Part shown: one piece after another, positions 9,231-19,790 of the stretch
How positions within the stretch are numbered: the stretch's first letter is position 1
Layout of the letters: every line of letters starts with the position of its first letter
Notes under the pieces: model-generated
Told to the model about the DNA's origin: nothing
The model's input: the letters and a program-made list of their open reading frames with translations, nothing else
The model's database searches: none
Program-made: the position numbers and the translations under genes
Source: Companilactobacillus halodurans
GTDB lineage: Bacteria; Bacillota; Bacilli; Lactobacillales; Lactobacillaceae
Assembly (NCBI RefSeq): GCF_009600985.1
Contig: NZ_VDFP01000021.1
Span: 1 to 44,331 of the forward strand
Direction: 5' to 3'
DNA: 44,331 bases

Positions 9231-10160
9231 TTGAAAAAATTAAACAAAAAATATATTAAATGGATCATTATTCTTCTCTTAGTTGTAATAATCGTTTCCG
9301 CATATGCCCTTAATCTTGGAAAAATCAAAGACAAAACCGTTGATCATATTGCCCAATTAACGATTCCCTTTTCATTGATTGTAAATCCTAAAAATATCGA
9401 TGAAGATATTGCACCTAAGTCTATCACTTTAAAAAATAGCGACATGGACAAAGATAAGCAAAAAGCGCTTGATTTAATCAATACTCTTAACGATGACTAT
9501 AATAATACAAAAGACTTGTCATTTTTATCTAATGATCAAGAAAAAGCCCTTTCTAAAAAGGTTCACAAAAAATCTCATCGCTATATTGCTAATTTGACCT
9601 TACTTAACTTTGGAAAGGATACTCACGGAAAGTACATCACTATCAGCTGCAATCGTTACGATGACACCAAAAATATCGTTGGCTACCGTTATCGTTTGTA
9701 CTATCAAGATGATTCCATTACTTCTGCTAAATATCTCAATCAAAAAACCAATAAATACCCTGCCAAATACGTGCTCGATGACATTGCCATGGGAAAAGAT
9801 GGAACTTCACAAGCAAATGCCTTCATGCAACGTCTCAAAACAGCTATTATCAATTCTAATTTAACAGCGACAAATGCTAATGACCCTGGTAATTTCAACC
9901 AGATATCACTCAATTTAGGTCTCAATCCTGACAAAAGCGACGTTGGACTTTTCACTTTAGCTAAGAATTCCAACTCTCGTGTTAGCAATTCAAGTATCGT
10001 GGGGTATCAGTTGTCTGATGTGCCTCGTTATACTCGGGTTTATATCAAACAATTGAGTAAGAATGATAGTTACTTTTATACGCTGACTTTTAGTCGTAAT
10101 AGTGGACGGTTTATTAATTTTCAACGTGGGATTATTTCTACTGATGATTTGAATAAGTGA
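9231..10160 (+). CDS. Hypothetical membrane-anchored extracellular protein
   Basis: I do not recognise this protein. It has a Lys-rich N-terminus, one membrane segment at about residues 10-30 (IIILLLVVIIVSAYAL) and an extracellular domain of about 270 residues rich in Asn, Asp, Lys and Tyr, with no cysteine pairs or enzyme motifs I can name. I prefer the TTG at 9231 because GGGTGG lies 5 bases before it. A GTG at 9222 would add three residues but has no ribosome site. It is divergent from the frame-split surface protein and ends at a strong terminator. A cell-envelope role is only inferred from neighbours and topology. Confidence 0.75.
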   Translation: MKKLNKKYIKWIIILLLVVIIVSAYALNLGKIKDKTVDHIAQLTIPFSLIVNPKNIDEDIAPKSITLKNSDMDKDKQKALDLINTLNDDYNNTKDLSFLSNDQEKALSKKVHKKSHRYIANLTLLNFGKDTHGKYITISCNRYDDTKNIVGYRYRLYYQDDSITSAKYLNQKTNKYPAKYVLDDIAMGKDGTSQANAFMQRLKTAIINSNLTATNANDPGNFNQISLNLGLNPDKSDVGLFTLAKNSNSRVSNSSIVGYQLSDVPRYTRVYIKQLSKNDSYFYTLTFSRNSGRFINFQRGIISTDDLNK

Positions 10161-10181
10161 TTAAATACTTTTAGACATAAT

Positions 10182-10229
10182 AAAAAGCAATTTTCTTCTT
10201 TAGATTCAAAGGAGAAAATTGCTTTTTTT
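10182..10229 (+). terminator. Intrinsic terminator
   Basis: The stem AAAAAGCAATTTTC pairs with GAAAATTGCTTTTT and ends in a run of seven T, about 20 bases after the hypothetical gene. Confidence 0.85.
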
Positions 10230-10335
10230 GTTGTTTGTGTTGAATTTAGTTTTTAGTTTTTTGGTTCGTTTTGGTGCATTTAATTTTTATTGTTTTAGTG
10301 CGCTATATATGCTGCATAGCGGAAACGAGCTACAC

Positions 10336-10432
10336 AGGACAGACACTTCCGGTTAGACCTATTTCACGAATCACTCGCAAGGTACGCGAGCAATTTGTGA
10401 AATTGCTCTAATCCTCGGTGTCTAAGCGGTCC
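10336..10432. repeat. Long imperfect inverted repeat between convergent genes
   Basis: The two arms of about 45 bases (10336-10378 and 10384-10432) share the blocks AGGAC, AGACAC, TTAGA, ATTTCAC and CTCGC in mirrored order. The right arm also contains a perfect 9-base-pair hairpin (GAGCAATTT/AAATTGCTC). Local GC is clearly higher than its surroundings. It begins 12 bases past the purA stop and may terminate the gdpP-to-purA transcript. The 10230-10335 stretch beside it holds nothing else I can name. Confidence 0.65.
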
Positions 10433-10443
10433 TGCTTCGCTCT

Positions 10444-11730
10444 CTAGTTTTTCCAAACGTCATTAACTTCAATAGTCTGTTCTCTATCTGGTCCAACTGA
10501 TACTGTGGCATATTCCACTCCCAATTGGTCTTTGATAAAGTCCAAATAATCTCTAGCTTCTTTTGGTAGATCTTCTAACTTCTTAGCTTGTGTTATATCT
10601 TCTGTCCAGCCTGGCAATGTCTTATATACTGGCTTGCATTTTGCTAGTACGTTTAAGTTAGCTGGATATTCGTCGATAATTTTGCCGTTTAGGTCATAAC
10701 CGGTACAGATTTTAATTTCTTTTAATCCGGTCAATACGTCTAAACAGTTCAATGATAAATGCGTTACTCCTGATACGTTGCTGGAGTGTTTTAGGACAAC
10801 TAGATCAATCCAACCAACTCTACGAGGACGGTGCGTTACGGTTCCGTATTCGTGGCCAGCTTCTCTTAAGAAGTCTCCTGTGTCGTTTAATTGTTCTGTT
10901 GGGAATGGACCAGCGCCAACTCTTGATGTATAAGCTTTTACAACGCCAATCACGTTGTCGATCAATGGTGCACCGATTCCTGCTCCGGTTGTGACGCCTC
11001 CGGCTGGGTTTGAAGAAGTTACGTAAGGATATGTTCCATGGTCGATATCGAGCATGATTCCTTGTGCTCCTTCAAATAATACGTTTTTGCCATTCTTTAA
11101 TTCTTTATTTAAATAGGCTGATGTATCAATGACACGATCTTTAAGGTCTTGGCCAATTTGATAATATTTTTCAAAAATATCGTCAAATTCCATTGGTTCA
11201 ACACCATAAATCTTTGTAAATAGTTCATTTTTTTCTTGAAGATTTTCTTTCAATAACTCTTTGAATAACTCTTTGTCCAAAATATCAGCTACTCGAATAC
11301 CAACACGGGATGCTTTGTCAGTATAGGCAGGTCCGATTCCGCGGTTAGTTGTCCCAACTTTGGCATCGCCTTTAGCCTTTTCTTGGAGTTTATCTAATTC
11401 AATATGATATGGAAGGATCAACTGTGCACGATTAGAAATTTTTAGGTTAGTTGTATCTACGCCTTGGTCATGCAGACGCTTCAATTCTTCTTGAAGTGAT
11501 TCAAGGTTTAAAACAACGCCATTTCCAATAACACTAGTTTTATCTGAATACAAAATGCCTGATGGGACTGATCTTAACTTGTAAACGTGATTATCGATGT
11601 TCAAAGTGTGTCCTGCATTATCTCCGCCTTGGTAACGTGCAATAATGTTAGCTTCACCACTGAAATAATCGGTAATCTTACCTTTACCTTCATCGCCCCA
11701 TTGGGTACCTACTACAACAACTGTTGTCAT
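10444..11730 (-). CDS. purA: Adenylosuccinate synthase
   Basis: This is the GTP-dependent enzyme that joins aspartate to IMP, the first committed step to AMP. At 428 residues it has standard length. The phosphate loop [11 protein letters not shown] lies near residue 8, followed by GDNAGHT, the [10 protein letters not shown] block and [12 protein letters not shown]. It is the last gene of the gdpP-rplI-dnaB-purA cluster and starts 20 bases after the dnaB stop with only a weak ribosome site, so it probably depends on read-through from dnaB. No PurBox was seen directly in front of it. Confidence 0.97.
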   Translation of the reverse strand: MTTVVVVGTQWGDEGKGKITDYFSGEANIIARYQGGDNAGHTLNIDNHVYKLRSVPSGILYSDKTSVIGNGVVLNLESLQEELKRLHDQGVDTTNLKISNRAQLILPYHIELDKLQEKAKGDAKVGTTNRGIGPAYTDKASRVGIRVADILDKELFKELLKENLQEKNELFTKIYGVEPMEFDDIFEKYYQIGQDLKDRVIDTSAYLNKELKNGKNVLFEGAQGIMLDIDHGTYPYVTSSNPAGGVTTGAGIGAPLIDNVIGVVKAYTSRVGAGPFPTEQLNDTGDFLREAGHEYGTVTHRPRRVGWIDLVVLKHSSNVSGVTHLSLNCLDVLTGLKEIKICTGYDLNGKIIDEYPANLNVLAKCKPVYKTLPGWTEDITQAKKLEDLPKEARDYLDFIKDQLGVEYATVSVGPDREQTIEVNDVWKN

Positions 11731-11750
11731 TTCTTCTACACCTACACTAT

Positions 11751-13130
11751 TTAATTTTCTGGAATATTCGCTATCGATGAAAACTTATTATAAGATTTCA
11801 CGAACAATAACTTAGCCGTCCCTCTTGGACCAGAACGGTTCTTACTGATAATTACTTCAACTTCCCCAACATCTTGATCCTCAGGTTCGCCTTGGTCATT
11901 ATCATTGTCATCGCCATCTTCATCACGATAATAATCATCACGATAAAGAAAAGCTACGATATCCGCATCTTGTTCAATTGAACCAGATTCACGGATATCT
12001 GACAACATTGGTCTTTTATCCTGACGAGCTTCAACGCCACGGGAAAGCTGTGATAAAGCGATTATTGGTACATGTAGTTCTTTTGCTAATTTTTTCATAT
12101 TACGAGAAATTACTGAAACTTCTTGTTGTCTATTTTCTTGGCCGGTACCTTCGATCAATTGCAAATAATCGACGATAACGAGATCCAATTTGCCGCTTTC
12201 TTTTAAAAGACGACGACATTTTGAACGAATCTCAGCCATCTTGATACCAGGAGTGTCATCAATGTAAACATTAGTCCGAGCTAAGCTACCCATAGCTACG
12301 ACCAAACTATTCCATTGATTCTCGTCCAATTTACCAGTTCTAAGCGCATTTGCATCGATACTGCCTTCCGAACATAGCATCCGGTTAACTAATTGCTCAG
12401 CACCCATTTCTAGAGAAAAAATAGCAACAGTGGCATTGGACTTAGTGGCGGCATTTTGAGCTAAATTAAGTGCAAAGGCTGTTTTTCCGACACCCGGTCT
12501 AGCAGCGAGAATAATTAACTCATCCTTGTGCAATCCTGTCGTCATGTCATCAAGGTCTTTGTAGCCTGTTGAAAGTCCAGTAACATCACTATCTTCGTCA
12601 TATAATTTATCGATTTCTTCAAAAGAAGACTTAACGACATCAGAAATTCTTCGAAATCCTTTGTGGTTCCGATTTTCTGAAACGTCCATGATATCCTTCT
12701 CAGACTGATCGATAATACTATCGACATCTTCATCTTCTTCAAAACTGCGGCTTACAATATCAGTTGCAGCATTGATCAGACGTCTTAAAGTCGATTTGTT
12801 CTTAACGATTTTGGCATAATAAGTCGTATTAGCAGCTGTCGGCACAGCATTGGCCAATTCTGCTAAATAACTTACCCCACCAATATCTTCAATTTGATTT
12901 GCACGATCTAATTCATTTTGAACCGTCACGACATCGACTGGTTCTTCTTCATCGTTTAAATTCATCATTGCTTGGAACACTAGTTGATTGGCGTGTTGAT
13001 AGAAGTCGTCGGCATCAACGTATTCCATAGCTTCAATTAAAGCATCCTGACTGAGAAAAACCGCTCCTAATACGGCCTGCTCGGCATCCTTATCATTGGG
13101 CGGTATTCTTGAAGTTATATCATTATTCAT
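11751..13130 (-). CDS. dnaB: Replicative DNA helicase (DnaB family)
   Basis: The hexameric helicase unwinds the parental duplex at the fork. The protein of 459 residues has the N-terminal primase-interacting domain followed by the RecA-like motor with Walker [10 protein letters not shown] (about 209-217), [10 protein letters not shown] and the LSQLSRGVE motif. An acidic Asp-rich loop (about residues 400-425) precedes the C-terminal strand. It corresponds to DnaC of Bacillus subtilis. The start ATG lies 7 bases after the rplI stop, indicating translational coupling, and purA follows. Confidence 0.96.
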   Translation of the reverse strand: MNNDITSRIPPNDKDAEQAVLGAVFLSQDALIEAMEYVDADDFYQHANQLVFQAMMNLNDEEEPVDVVTVQNELDRANQIEDIGGVSYLAELANAVPTAANTTYYAKIVKNKSTLRRLINAATDIVSRSFEEDEDVDSIIDQSEKDIMDVSENRNHKGFRRISDVVKSSFEEIDKLYDEDSDVTGLSTGYKDLDDMTTGLHKDELIILAARPGVGKTAFALNLAQNAATKSNATVAIFSLEMGAEQLVNRMLCSEGSIDANALRTGKLDENQWNSLVVAMGSLARTNVYIDDTPGIKMAEIRSKCRRLLKESGKLDLVIVDYLQLIEGTGQENRQQEVSVISRNMKKLAKELHVPIIALSQLSRGVEARQDKRPMLSDIRESGSIEQDADIVAFLYRDDYYRDEDGDDNDNDQGEPEDQDVGEVEVIISKNRSGPRGTAKLLFVKSYNKFSSIANIPEN

Positions 13131-13137
13131 TTATATC

Positions 13138-13593
13138 CTACTTCTTTTCAGCGACATGAACTCTGATGGTTGCTTCAACACCTTCGAATAATTTAACTGG
13201 TACATTAATATATCCAAGGGACTTAATACCATCAGAAAGTACCATCTTGTGTTTATCAACTTTGATATCGTATTGCTTATTGAGTTCTTCAGCAATTTTC
13301 TTAGTTGTGACTGAACCAAACAAACGACCATCAGCACCAGATTTGGCTGAGATTTCAACAACTGTCTTATCGTTTTCGATTTGTTTCTTGATTTCCTTAG
13401 CTTCTTGTCTTTCAGCTTCGTAATCTTTTTCTTCACGATTTTGTTCAGCCTTCAACTTAGCTACATTAGCTTTAGTAGCTTCAATTGCTTGCTTATTTTT
13501 AATCAAAAAGTTTTGAGCGTAACCAGTTGCCACGTTCTTAACTTCGCCTTTTTTACCTTTACCTCTAACATCTTCTAGGAAAATAACTTTCAT
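13138..13593 (-). CDS. rplI: 50S ribosomal protein L9
   Basis: This 151-residue protein begins with the conserved L9 start [17 protein letters not shown] and the GYAQNFLI motif, then a long charged connecting helix and a C-terminal domain ending IRVHVAEKK. It binds domain V of 23S rRNA. GAGGAGG precedes the ATG. It sits 17 bases after gdpP and 7 bases before dnaB, in the arrangement common in Firmicutes. Confidence 0.97.
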   Translation of the reverse strand: MKVIFLEDVRGKGKKGEVKNVATGYAQNFLIKNKQAIEATKANVAKLKAEQNREEKDYEAERQEAKEIKKQIENDKTVVEISAKSGADGRLFGSVTTKKIAEELNKQYDIKVDKHKMVLSDGIKSLGYINVPVKLFEGVEATIRVHVAEKK

Positions 13594-13610
13594 GCTATAT
13601 GATCCTCCTC

Positions 13611-15614
13611 TTAGTTCTTCTTATCCGAATCAGTCAATACCTCAACTAATTGATTCTTGACCTCTTCTACCGTTGAATCAGGAATTTGAGTTGCAGCGTC
13701 AGACAAGTGTCCGCCACCGCCAAGTTTTTCCATAATTACTTGGACATTAACGCTTCCTAAACTACGTGCAGAAATACCAACACGACCGTCAGGACGTTTA
13801 CTAATGACAAATGATGCTTCAACATTATTTAATGATAACAATGTATCCGCTGCTTGAGCAACAATAACTGGATCGTAAGTCTTATCCTCTTCGCCAAAGC
13901 AAATCGCCATATTGTCATTGACCATTGTGATTGTTTCAATCAAATGGCTCTTTTGAATAAAGGAATCAACGTTTTCCTTCAAGACATTTTGAATAATAGT
14001 CTCATCAGCACCAACTGAACGCAAATAACTAGCTGCATCGAACGTTCTCGTTCCTGTTCTAAGTGAAAATGACTTAGTATCAACAGTAATACCTGCCAAC
14101 AAGGCTGTAGCTTCAATTTTTTCAATCGCTTTCTTATTCTTAGGTTGATATTCAAGCATTTCAGTAATCAATTCACTAGTTGAAGAAGCGTAAGGCTCGA
14201 TATAAATCAACATAGGATTTTCAGGGAACTCTTCCCCACGTCTATGGTGATCGATAACAACGACCTTATTGTTGTCTCCTTCAAATAAGTCAGGATTGAT
14301 TGAAATACTTTGCTTCGAATGGTCGACCATTACGATTAAAGTTTTCGGCGTCTTGATTGAAACCGATTCATCTGGTGAAATGATATCCTTCTTGATTTCA
14401 GGATCTTCGTCAATCATGCCTAGCAATCGACTGACATCAGAATGCAAAGTATTTGGATTAATGACAATCTTGCATGGAGTATTGTTCATCATTGAAATTC
14501 GTCTAATACCAAGCGATGATCCCAAAACATCCATATCGGGATGCGAGTGTCCCATAACGATTACTTGGTCGCTTTCCTTGAGCAATTCTTGGAGAGCTTC
14601 ACTGATCATTCTGGCACGGACACGAGTTCTCTTTTCCATTGGGTCGGTATTTCCGCCATAGAAACGAGCTTTTTCGCCAATCTCTTTGACTACGACTTGG
14701 TCGCCACCACGTCCTAAGGCCAAATTGAGATTTTTTTGTGCTTCAGTATTCAATTTATTTAAATCATCGACCCCATATGAGAAGCCCATACTTAAGGTCA
14801 ATGGAACATTTTGCTGTGAAGTGAATTCACGAATGACATCCAAAATCTTGAAGCCATTTTGCTCCATGTTAAAAATCTTTCCAGTATATGCCATGATGAA
14901 GAAATGATCATCATCGATCCGCTTCAAAAACATTTGTTGGTCGGAAGCCCAGTTAGATAATTCATTGGTAATGTAATTATCCAAATTAGAGACATCCCGA
15001 TCACTCATTGATTGCGTGATTTCAGCATAATTATCCAAATAAACTTGTCCAACAACAGAACGGTTGCCTTCATATTTATTTTCAATATTTGAATAATACG
15101 TAATATCTAATAAATAGATAACCTTCAATTCCGTTTGGACTTGAACTAAGTAATACTTATTATCTATTTGAATAGTTTTGTTACCAGCATGTTCTTGGTC
15201 GTCAATCAAGCTTGATAACTCGCTTGAAATATCGCCGACACTCATACTGTTAGATGGATTAAAGCCCGTCTTCTCAACAAAGTAAGGGTTTACCCACTGA
15301 ATTCGTTTATCAGCATCATACAAAAGTATTCCTAAAGGATACTCTACGAAACTGTTGTCTGTTCCTCGATCGATTCGATATTGTAAATTGTTCGTATATT
15401 TACCTGCTTTTTCTCCTAAAAGCAAGAACAAATATATAAATAGTACTAATGAGATAATTATTAAAACAGCTTGGATGTAACCGGCTGCAGAGCCTCTGAC
15501 CAATCCAACTATTAAAATAGCCACTAGCATTACAATCAAAGAGACCGCCGTGAGTTGAGTCGAATGGTCAACTCGCGAAAGGAAGAATTTCAGATTAGAT
15601 TTTATCTTTTTCAT
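13611..15614 (-). CDS. gdpP: Cyclic-di-AMP phosphodiesterase GdpP (DHH/DHHA1)
   Basis: This membrane enzyme hydrolyses cyclic di-AMP, controlling potassium and osmotic balance and wall stress. The 667 residues contain two membrane helices (about 19-38 and 48-67), a PAS-like domain, a degenerate GGDEF-like domain and the DHH/DHHA1 hydrolase. Metal-binding motifs visible are GHSHPDMD (355-362), MVDHS and IDHH (454-457), and [10 protein letters not shown] near the C-terminus. It is first in the cluster with rplI, dnaB and purA. A promoter with TTGACG and TATAAT lies upstream. Confidence 0.95.
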   Translation of the reverse strand: MKKIKSNLKFFLSRVDHSTQLTAVSLIVMLVAILIVGLVRGSAAGYIQAVLIIISLVLFIYLFLLLGEKAGKYTNNLQYRIDRGTDNSFVEYPLGILLYDADKRIQWVNPYFVEKTGFNPSNSMSVGDISSELSSLIDDQEHAGNKTIQIDNKYYLVQVQTELKVIYLLDITYYSNIENKYEGNRSVVGQVYLDNYAEITQSMSDRDVSNLDNYITNELSNWASDQQMFLKRIDDDHFFIMAYTGKIFNMEQNGFKILDVIREFTSQQNVPLTLSMGFSYGVDDLNKLNTEAQKNLNLALGRGGDQVVVKEIGEKARFYGGNTDPMEKRTRVRARMISEALQELLKESDQVIVMGHSHPDMDVLGSSLGIRRISMMNNTPCKIVINPNTLHSDVSRLLGMIDEDPEIKKDIISPDESVSIKTPKTLIVMVDHSKQSISINPDLFEGDNNKVVVIDHHRRGEEFPENPMLIYIEPYASSTSELITEMLEYQPKNKKAIEKIEATALLAGITVDTKSFSLRTGTRTFDAASYLRSVGADETIIQNVLKENVDSFIQKSHLIETITMVNDNMAICFGEEDKTYDPVIVAQAADTLLSLNNVEASFVISKRPDGRVGISARSLGSVNVQVIMEKLGGGGHLSDAATQIPDSTVEEVKNQLVEVLTDSDKKN

Positions 15615-15672
15615 ATTAGTCCCCTCTTAGATATACCCCTTAATTTTATCACAGCCGACTTCTTCTTTTCGA

Positions 15673-15700
15673 ATTATATTTATGGTAAATAAATCGTCAA
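15673..15700 (-). promoter_or_regulatory. Promoter of gdpP-rplI-dnaB-purA
   Basis: On the minus strand a -35 TTGACG (15695-15700) and a -10 TATAAT (15673-15678) are separated by 16 bases, about 60 bases before the gdpP ATG. Confidence 0.6.
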
Positions 15701-15795
15701 AAGTCGTCTTATAAAAAATATTATATAGCATAATTTCTAAGAAATAATAACAATTTTACGAAACAAGAAATTTTAAAAAATCCGATTTAGAGTTT

Positions 15796-15823
15796 AAAAA
15801 AAGACCACCTGAAAGTGGTCTTT
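15796..15823 (-). terminator. Terminator of rpsF-ssb-rpsR
   Basis: On the minus strand AAAGACCAC pairs with GTGGTCTTT and is followed by a T7 run, 18 bases past the rpsR stop. Confidence 0.9.
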
Positions 15824-15840
15824 AATTAATTTTCAAAAAA

Positions 15841-16077
15841 TTAGTCTTCAGCAACAAATGGTAATAGAGCCATGATTCTTGCACGCTTGATAGCAATTGT
15901 AAGTCTTCTTTGGTTCTTAGCACTTGTACCTGTAACACGTCTAGGTAAAATCTTACCACGTTCTGAGATAAATCTCTTAAGTAAGTCTGTATCTTTATAA
16001 TCGATGTATTCGATGTGGTTAGCAGCGATGAAGTCAACTTTACGTCTTCTACGTCCGCCTCTTCTTTGTTGGGCCAT
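15841..16077 (-). CDS. rpsR: 30S ribosomal protein S18
   Basis: This 78-residue basic protein has the S18 core [25 protein letters not shown] and a C-terminal [12 protein letters not shown]. It pairs with S6 on the 30S platform. The N-terminus carries an Arg-rich block (GGRRRRK). It is the last gene of the rpsF-ssb-rpsR operon and ends at a clear terminator. Confidence 0.97.
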   Translation of the reverse strand: MAQQRRGGRRRRKVDFIAANHIEYIDYKDTDLLKRFISERGKILPRRVTGTSAKNQRRLTIAIKRARIMALLPFVAED

Positions 16078-16098
16078 TATCGATTGCTCCCTTCTATA

Positions 16099-16695
16099 TT
16101 AAAATGGTAAATCATCGTCAGATATGTCAATCGGTTTACTATTGTCAGCAAAAGGATCGCTCATATTATTGTTAGAATTGTTAGATTGGTTATTATTTGA
16201 ATTATTACTATCGTTATTATTGTTATGGTAATTATTTCCGTTACCGGAGTTATTACCATAACTGTTGTTATTACTATTATTGTTTCCGAATGGAGACTGA
16301 TTTGATTGATTTGAATTATTGTAGTTAGAACCTTGGTTAGAGTTATTGTTACCGGCGTTTCTCTTTTCACTTTCGGCACGAGATTCAAGCAATGAGAAGT
16401 TTTCAACAACTATCTCAGTTACATAAACTCTTTGACCTTGTTGGTTTTCATAGTTACGTGTTTGAAGACGTCCATCAATTCCAACAAGAGAACCTTTGTT
16501 TGTAAAATTAGAAAAATTCTCGGCAGCTTTTCTCCAAATAACACAATTAATAAAATCGGCTTCACGTTCACCTTGAGAATTAGTGAATTGTCGATTTACA
16601 GCAACTGTAAAACTGGCAACCGCTGCTCCATTAGCAGTGTATCTCAATTCAGGATCACGTGTCAGGCGTCCAACTATAACTACTCGATTAATCAT
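16099..16695 (-). CDS. ssb: Single-stranded DNA-binding protein
   Basis: This replication and repair protein coats single-stranded DNA. Residues 1-110 form the OB fold ([32 protein letters not shown]). A flexible linker very rich in Asn, Ser and Gln follows, and the protein ends in the acidic partner-binding tip DDDLPF. Its length of 198 residues is at the long end because of the linker. AAGGAGG precedes the ATG. A parS site lies between this ribosome site and the rpsF stop. Confidence 0.96.
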   Translation of the reverse strand: MINRVVIVGRLTRDPELRYTANGAAVASFTVAVNRQFTNSQGEREADFINCVIWRKAAENFSNFTNKGSLVGIDGRLQTRNYENQQGQRVYVTEIVVENFSLLESRAESEKRNAGNNNSNQGSNYNNSNQSNQSPFGNNNSNNNSYGNNSGNGNNYHNNNNDSNNSNNNQSNNSNNNMSDPFADNSKPIDISDDDLPF

Positions 16696-16713
16696 TTATC
16701 TGCCTCCTTAAAA

Positions 16714-16729
16714 TGTTTCACGTGAAACA
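16714..16729. promoter_or_regulatory. parS chromosome-partition site
   Basis: TGTTTCACGTGAAACA is a perfect 16-base palindrome and an exact match to the Firmicute ParB/Spo0J consensus. It lies between the rpsF stop and the ssb ribosome site, about 8-9 kb from oriC, where origin-proximal parS sites are expected. No parB gene is in the window. Confidence 0.93.
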
Positions 16730-16732
16730 AGA

Positions 16733-17029
16733 CTAGTCTTCGCGTCTAACGATCATGTGACGAAGAATGTTATCTTCAATCTTTGAAAGACGGTCGAATT
16801 CGTTGATTGCTTCATCGTTTTCAGCATCTACATTGATAATGTGGTAGATACCTTCTTTATAATTAGCAATTTCATATGCTAAACGTTTCTTTTCCCAGTC
16901 TTTTGAGTCGATTACTTTGGCGCCGTTATCAGTAATGATCTTATCGAAACGATCGATCAATGCCTTCTTTGCGTCTTCTTCCATATCAGGTTTAATGATA
17001 TATGTGATTTCGTAATGTACTTCAGCCAT
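16733..17029 (-). CDS. rpsF: 30S ribosomal protein S6
   Basis: At 98 residues this is a standard-length S6 ([43 protein letters not shown]). It partners with S18 encoded two genes downstream. The ATG is preceded by a strong AAGGAGGTG. It is the first gene of its operon. The leader contains a small GTTCT/AGAAC hairpin that might be part of the S6:S18 feedback site known in other bacteria, but I cannot identify that motif with confidence. Confidence 0.97.
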   Translation of the reverse strand: MAEVHYEITYIIKPDMEEDAKKALIDRFDKIITDNGAKVIDSKDWEKKRLAYEIANYKEGIYHIINVDAENDEAINEFDRLSKIEDNILRHMIVRRED

Positions 17030-17155
17030 GACTGTACACCTCCTTATGGTCTAATGGTTCTAATTAAAGAACAAGGAGCATAAATTAACTACATTTTATA
17101 CTCACGAAATGTAAGTTTATCATAAATTACTCTCAATTACTAGAACCTATTCAAT

Positions 17156-17222
17156 AAAAAATCGTTTCTGCCTGACACGCATCTCTTTTTAGAGATACAT
17201 TTCAAAATACGCAGAAACGATT
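17156..17222 (-). terminator. Terminator of the gyrase operon
   Basis: On the minus strand AATCGTTTCTGC pairs with GCAGAAACGATT, with a second small hairpin (ATCTCT/AGAGAT) inside the loop, followed by TTTTT. It lies directly after the gyrA stop. Confidence 0.9.
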
Positions 17223-17227
17223 ATTTT

Positions 17228-19774
17228 TTATTTATTATCTGAATCTTCATTATCATCAGTTGTTGTAGCATCATTTGAATCAACATTGTTTTGGTCGTCT
17301 GTCTCAGAATCAGAGTCAGAATCTGAATTCTCATCATCATCATCTGAACCTGAATCAGCAATTTTAGCCATTGTTGAAACGATTGAATTATCATCGACCT
17401 TGATCAATCTGACACCTAGCGTAGCACGACCTGTTTGAGAAACGCTTTGTACCTCAAAACGAATCATGACACCTTTGTCAGTAATCAACATGATATCTTC
17501 GTCGCCATCAACGACAGTCAAACCAGCAATTGGTCCATTCTTTTCAGTTACGTTAGCAGTCTTGATACCTTTACCGCCACGTCCCTTGACTGGATATTCA
17601 CTGACTGAAGTTCTCTTACCATAACCCTTTTCAGAGATAGTCAAGATTTCTTGTCCAGCTTGGGCAATTGATGAACCAACAACGTAGTCTTCTTCACGAA
17701 GTTTAATACCACGAACACCAGCAGCAGTTCTTCCCATTGGACGAACGTCGCTTTCTCTAAAGGTTACAGCATAACCCTTGTGAGTTCCGATAACGATAAC
17801 TTTACTGCCATCTGTTAAGAAGACATTCGTTAACTCATCTTCATCTTTAAGAGTGATTGCTCGTAAGCCAGAATGTCTGATATTAGCAAAGTCATTGACT
17901 GGAGTACGTTTAACAGTTCCCTGCTTAGTTACAAAGAACAAGAAGGAATTGTCGCGGTCAACATCTTTATCGACATTGATAATGGTTTGAATCTTTTCGC
18001 CTTTTTCAATATTCAAAAGGTTGATTACCGGAATTCCCTTAGCTGTTCTTCCATATTCAGGAACTTCATAACCTTTAAGACGATATACCTTACCAGCATT
18101 GGTAAAGAATAATAGTCGGTCATGAGTTGAGGTATAAATCATCTGTTCGATGAAATCATCCCCATGGATGCCCATGCCTTGAACACCACGGCCTCCACGA
18201 TTTTGAACACGGAATTCGTCAGCTGAAAGACGTTTGATGTAACCATTGTGAGTCAATACGATTAAGATATTTTCCTCTTCGATTAAATCTTCATCTTCGA
18301 TGTTAGCAATTTCACTAGCACGAATTTCTGTTCTTCTGTCATCGCCGAATTTTTCTTGAATTTCAAGCAATTCATCATAGATGATTTTATCGACACGTTC
18401 AGGTTTTGCCAAAATATCTTTGTAGTCGGCAATCTTAACCAACAAATCTTGATATTCGGATTCAACTTTATCACGTTCCAAACCTGTCAAACGAACCAAA
18501 CGCATATCAAGAATAGCTTGTGATTGCTTGTCAGATAGTTTGTAACTATCCATCAAAGTTTGTTTAGCGATTGCTGAAGTTTGTGAACCACGAATAATCT
18601 TGATGATTTCATCGATGTGGTCCAAAGCAATCCGTAATCCTTCAAGGATATGAGCTCTTGCTTGAGCACGTCTTAATTCATATTCAGTTCTACGTCTGAT
18701 TACGACTTCTTGGTGCTTCAAGTATTCAACTAAGATACCCTTTAGTGAAAAGACATGTGGTGTTTTTCCAACAATCGCAACCATGTTGATACCATAAGAA
18801 ATTTGTAATTGCGTTAGTTTGTAAAGATTATTCAAGATAACTGAAGCACTGACATCACGACGAACATCAATAACGATTCTCATACCTTCACGGTCTGATT
18901 CATCATTCAAGTCAGTGATTCCTTCAATTTTCTTTTCACGAGCTAATTCAGCAATTCTTTCAACTAAACGAGCTTTATTGACCATATAAGGAAGTTCCGT
19001 CACGATGATTTGTTCAGCGCCACTCTTCTTTGTATTAACGTCAACTTTAGCACGTAAGATGATTGTTCCCTTACCTGTTTCATAGGCTTTTCTGATTCCA
19101 GAGCGACCCATGATGATACCGCCAGTTGGGAAGTCAGGTCCAGGAATTGCTTTCATCAAATCAGCAATCGTAGCATCTTTATTTCTCATCAAAATATGTA
19201 GAGCATCGATGACTTCTTTTAAGTTGTGTGATGGGATATTAGTTGTCATACCAACGGCGATACCAGTTGCCCCATTGACCAAAAGGTTAGGGAATCTAGC
19301 TGGAAGAACCATTGGTTCTTTTTCTTCGCCATCATAGTTAGGAACAAGATCAACGGTATCTTTATTGATATCGCGCAACATTTCAACTGCCATCTTGCTC
19401 ATTCTAGCTTCGGTATAACGCATAGCAGCAGGTGGATCACCATCGATTGATCCAAAGTTTCCGTGTCCATCGACTAATGGATAGCGATAACTGAAATCCT
19501 GTGCCATTCTGACCATTGATTCATAAATAGCTGAATCCCCGTGGGGGTGATATTTACCCATGATATCACCAACGAAACGAGCACTCTTCTTGTATGGTTT
19601 GTCAGGCGTTACACCCAATTCATTCATACCATAAAGAATACGGCGATGAACTGGCTTTAAGCCATCACGGACGTCAGGTAGCGCACGTGAGACGATAACA
19701 CTAGCAGCGTAGTCAACGAAGGAATTCTTCATGACTTCTGTCAAGTTAACATTTTCTATTCTGTGATCTGCCAT
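17228..19774 (-). CDS. gyrA: DNA gyrase subunit A
   Basis: This is the breakage-reunion subunit of gyrase. Catalytic Tyr120 is in AAMRYTEAR, and the quinolone-determining region reads [10 protein letters not shown] with Ser81 and Glu85, the residues expected of a susceptible enzyme. Six beta-pinwheel repeats follow, including the GyrA-box [12 protein letters not shown]. The last 45 or so residues are an extremely acidic Asp/Ser/Asn tail. The gene follows gyrB by 16 bases and ends at a strong terminator. Confidence 0.97.
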   Translation of the reverse strand: MADHRIENVNLTEVMKNSFVDYAASVIVSRALPDVRDGLKPVHRRILYGMNELGVTPDKPYKKSARFVGDIMGKYHPHGDSAIYESMVRMAQDFSYRYPLVDGHGNFGSIDGDPPAAMRYTEARMSKMAVEMLRDINKDTVDLVPNYDGEEKEPMVLPARFPNLLVNGATGIAVGMTTNIPSHNLKEVIDALHILMRNKDATIADLMKAIPGPDFPTGGIIMGRSGIRKAYETGKGTIILRAKVDVNTKKSGAEQIIVTELPYMVNKARLVERIAELAREKKIEGITDLNDESDREGMRIVIDVRRDVSASVILNNLYKLTQLQISYGINMVAIVGKTPHVFSLKGILVEYLKHQEVVIRRRTEYELRRAQARAHILEGLRIALDHIDEIIKIIRGSQTSAIAKQTLMDSYKLSDKQSQAILDMRLVRLTGLERDKVESEYQDLLVKIADYKDILAKPERVDKIIYDELLEIQEKFGDDRRTEIRASEIANIEDEDLIEEENILIVLTHNGYIKRLSADEFRVQNRGGRGVQGMGIHGDDFIEQMIYTSTHDRLLFFTNAGKVYRLKGYEVPEYGRTAKGIPVINLLNIEKGEKIQTIINVDKDVDRDNSFLFFVTKQGTVKRTPVNDFANIRHSGLRAITLKDEDELTNVFLTDGSKVIVIGTHKGYAVTFRESDVRPMGRTAAGVRGIKLREEDYVVGSSIAQAGQEILTISEKGYGKRTSVSEYPVKGRGGKGIKTANVTEKNGPIAGLTVVDGDEDIMLITDKGVMIRFEVQSVSQTGRATLGVRLIKVDDNSIVSTMAKIADSGSDDDDENSDSDSDSETDDQNNVDSNDATTTDDNEDSDNK

Positions 19775-19790
19775 TAAATTGTCTTCCTCC

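Noticed and set aside
15822..16037. Open frame overlapping rpsR
   Set aside because: It is a shifted-frame shadow of the S18 gene and runs into the terminator.
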